Assembly: GCF_003333325.1 (NCBI RefSeq)
Contig: NZ_QOLC01000089.1
Coordinates: 1 to 64,000 of the forward strand
From: Candidatus Ulvibacter alkanivorans
GTDB lineage: Bacteria; Bacteroidota; Bacteroidia; Flavobacteriales; Flavobacteriaceae
Length of the DNA: 64,000 nt
Direction of reading: 5' to 3'
Both the position numbers and the translations under genes were made by a program. Below, one piece after another: positions 63,532 through 64,000 of this stretch; within the stretch, counting starts at the first letter, position 1; every line of letters begins with the position of its first letter. The notes beneath the pieces were generated by a model. The model was not told where the DNA came from. It saw only the letters and a program-made list of their open reading frames with translations, and did not search any database.

Positions 63532-64000
63532 CTAAAAATCGAATTCATCGATAATCTCGTCTTTCGTATCGGTATTATCTTCTCGCCATTTAGAACAATC
63601 TGTTTGTATTGACAAATTAGAGGGTCGATTAAAGCTTCCCGTCGAGATATTTAACGCTTCATCTTCGTAACACTTCTTCATATAAATAGCCCAAATAGGC
63701 AGGGCCATGGTTGCTCCTTGACCGTATCGCGTTGAGGCAAAATGCGTAGCACGATCATCGCCTCCAACCCAAACACCCGTTACCAAGTTGGGTACCATCC
63801 CCATAAACCAGCCATCACTATTATTTTGTGTAGTACCTGTTTTTCCCGCAATTGGATTCTTAAAATCGTAAGGGTAACCTGTTACCACCTCATTATAAAA
63901 TTTGTTGGTAGTAGCCCAAGTACCACGTAATCTCGCACCAGAACCAGACTGTGTCACACCTTCCATTAGACTTACAGTAACATACGCCGACTCGTCGCTA
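63532..64000 (-). CDS. Class A penicillin-binding protein, C-terminal part
   Basis: Partial; the frame runs off the right edge of the window (the ATG at 63966 is internal). The visible part is the end of the transpeptidase domain: AYVTVSLMEGVTQSGSGARLR, then the KTGTT motif in IAGKTGTTQNNSDGWFMGM, and a short acidic tail. It matches PBP1A of Bacteroidota (glycosyltransferase plus transpeptidase, peptidoglycan synthesis). The N-terminal two thirds lie outside. Confidence 0.9.
   Translation of the reverse strand, partial: SDESAYVTVSLMEGVTQSGSGARLRGTWATTNKFYNEVVTGYPYDFKNPIAGKTGTTQNNSDGWFMGMVPNLVTGVWVGGDDRATHFASTRYGQGATMALPIWAIYMKKCYEDEALNISTGSFNRPSNLSIQTDCSKWREDNTDTKDEIIDEFDF

Noticed and set aside
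1..64000. The octamer as a by-product of frequent Ser-Glu pairs
   Set aside because: It also occurs as Phe-Gly-Lys and Leu-Arg-Lys, on both strands of genes and in gaps (8813, 50702, 63498).

Overview
The window looks like chromosome of a marine-type member of the Flavobacteriaceae (Bacteroidota). Evidence: two secreted proteases with Por-type (type IX secretion) C-terminal sorting domains, a eukaryote-like IleRS, SDR-type threonine dehydrogenase, many 'MKK...AQ' signal peptides, and at least sixteen exact copies of the Bacteroidota -7 promoter box TAnnTTTG in front of genes. G+C is near 40%. There is no prophage, insertion sequence, CRISPR array or rRNA operon; one tRNA (Asn) is present.

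Layout. 1-6.1 kb: broken PAS histidine kinase, then the leftward ileS-dksA/traR-(secreted hypothetical)-lspA group. 6.3-14.5 kb: DUF6268-like barrel, HNH endonuclease plus zinc-ribbon pair, CBS protein, M28 peptidase, two SDR proteins, a lipoprotein and a TVP38 protein, then tRNA-Asn with its own promoter and terminator. 14.8-18.7 kb: T9SS subtilase, RseP, SCO. 18.8-21.4 kb: feoA-feoB-small Cys-rich protein (Fe2+ uptake). 21.4-24.4 kb: HExxH lipoprotein and a secreted hypothetical. 24.4-29.85 kb: leftward MntR-like regulator, outer-membrane protein, and metal ABC importer (binding protein, ATPase, two permeases). 30-42.4 kb: DnaJ/TerB protein, bacilliredoxin, acyltransferase, HD hydrolase, radical SAM, crotonase, NtrY-like kinase, HemJ, VPS10/BNR protein, MATE, ferrochelatase. 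42.5-50.7 kb: AraC regulator divergent from hemA-C-D-E-DUF6973-EI24-hemF-hemB. 50.7-55.8 kb: DinB, two small hypotheticals, CNNM protein, Ogt, serine hydrolase, exonuclease. 55.8-59.8 kb: 1309-residue T9SS M36 peptidase. 59.9-64 kb: double ATPase ABC protein, a gene-poor 383-bp gap that seems to hold a small leftward transcript, scoAB, and the 3' part of a class A penicillin-binding protein.

How it fits together: most of haem synthesis (hemA, B, C, D, E, F, J, H; hemL is not here) and two metal uptake routes (Feo, Mn/Fe ABC) are present, so iron and haem economy is the main theme.

The most unusual signals are: (1) the octamer CTTCGGAA / TTCCGAAG, counted by eye about 71 times in 64 kb in both orientations and all codon phases, a density like a DNA uptake sequence or HIP1; (2) three genes each cut by one in-frame stop while the reading frame clearly continues (42-44, 28484-28486, 51635-51637); (3) two leftward terminators bracketing an unannotated unit with a 29-codon ORF at 61766-61855; (4) -7 boxes ending only 4-5 nt before start codons, implying leaderless or nearly leaderless mRNAs. 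All calls come from reading the sequence; no database search was run.
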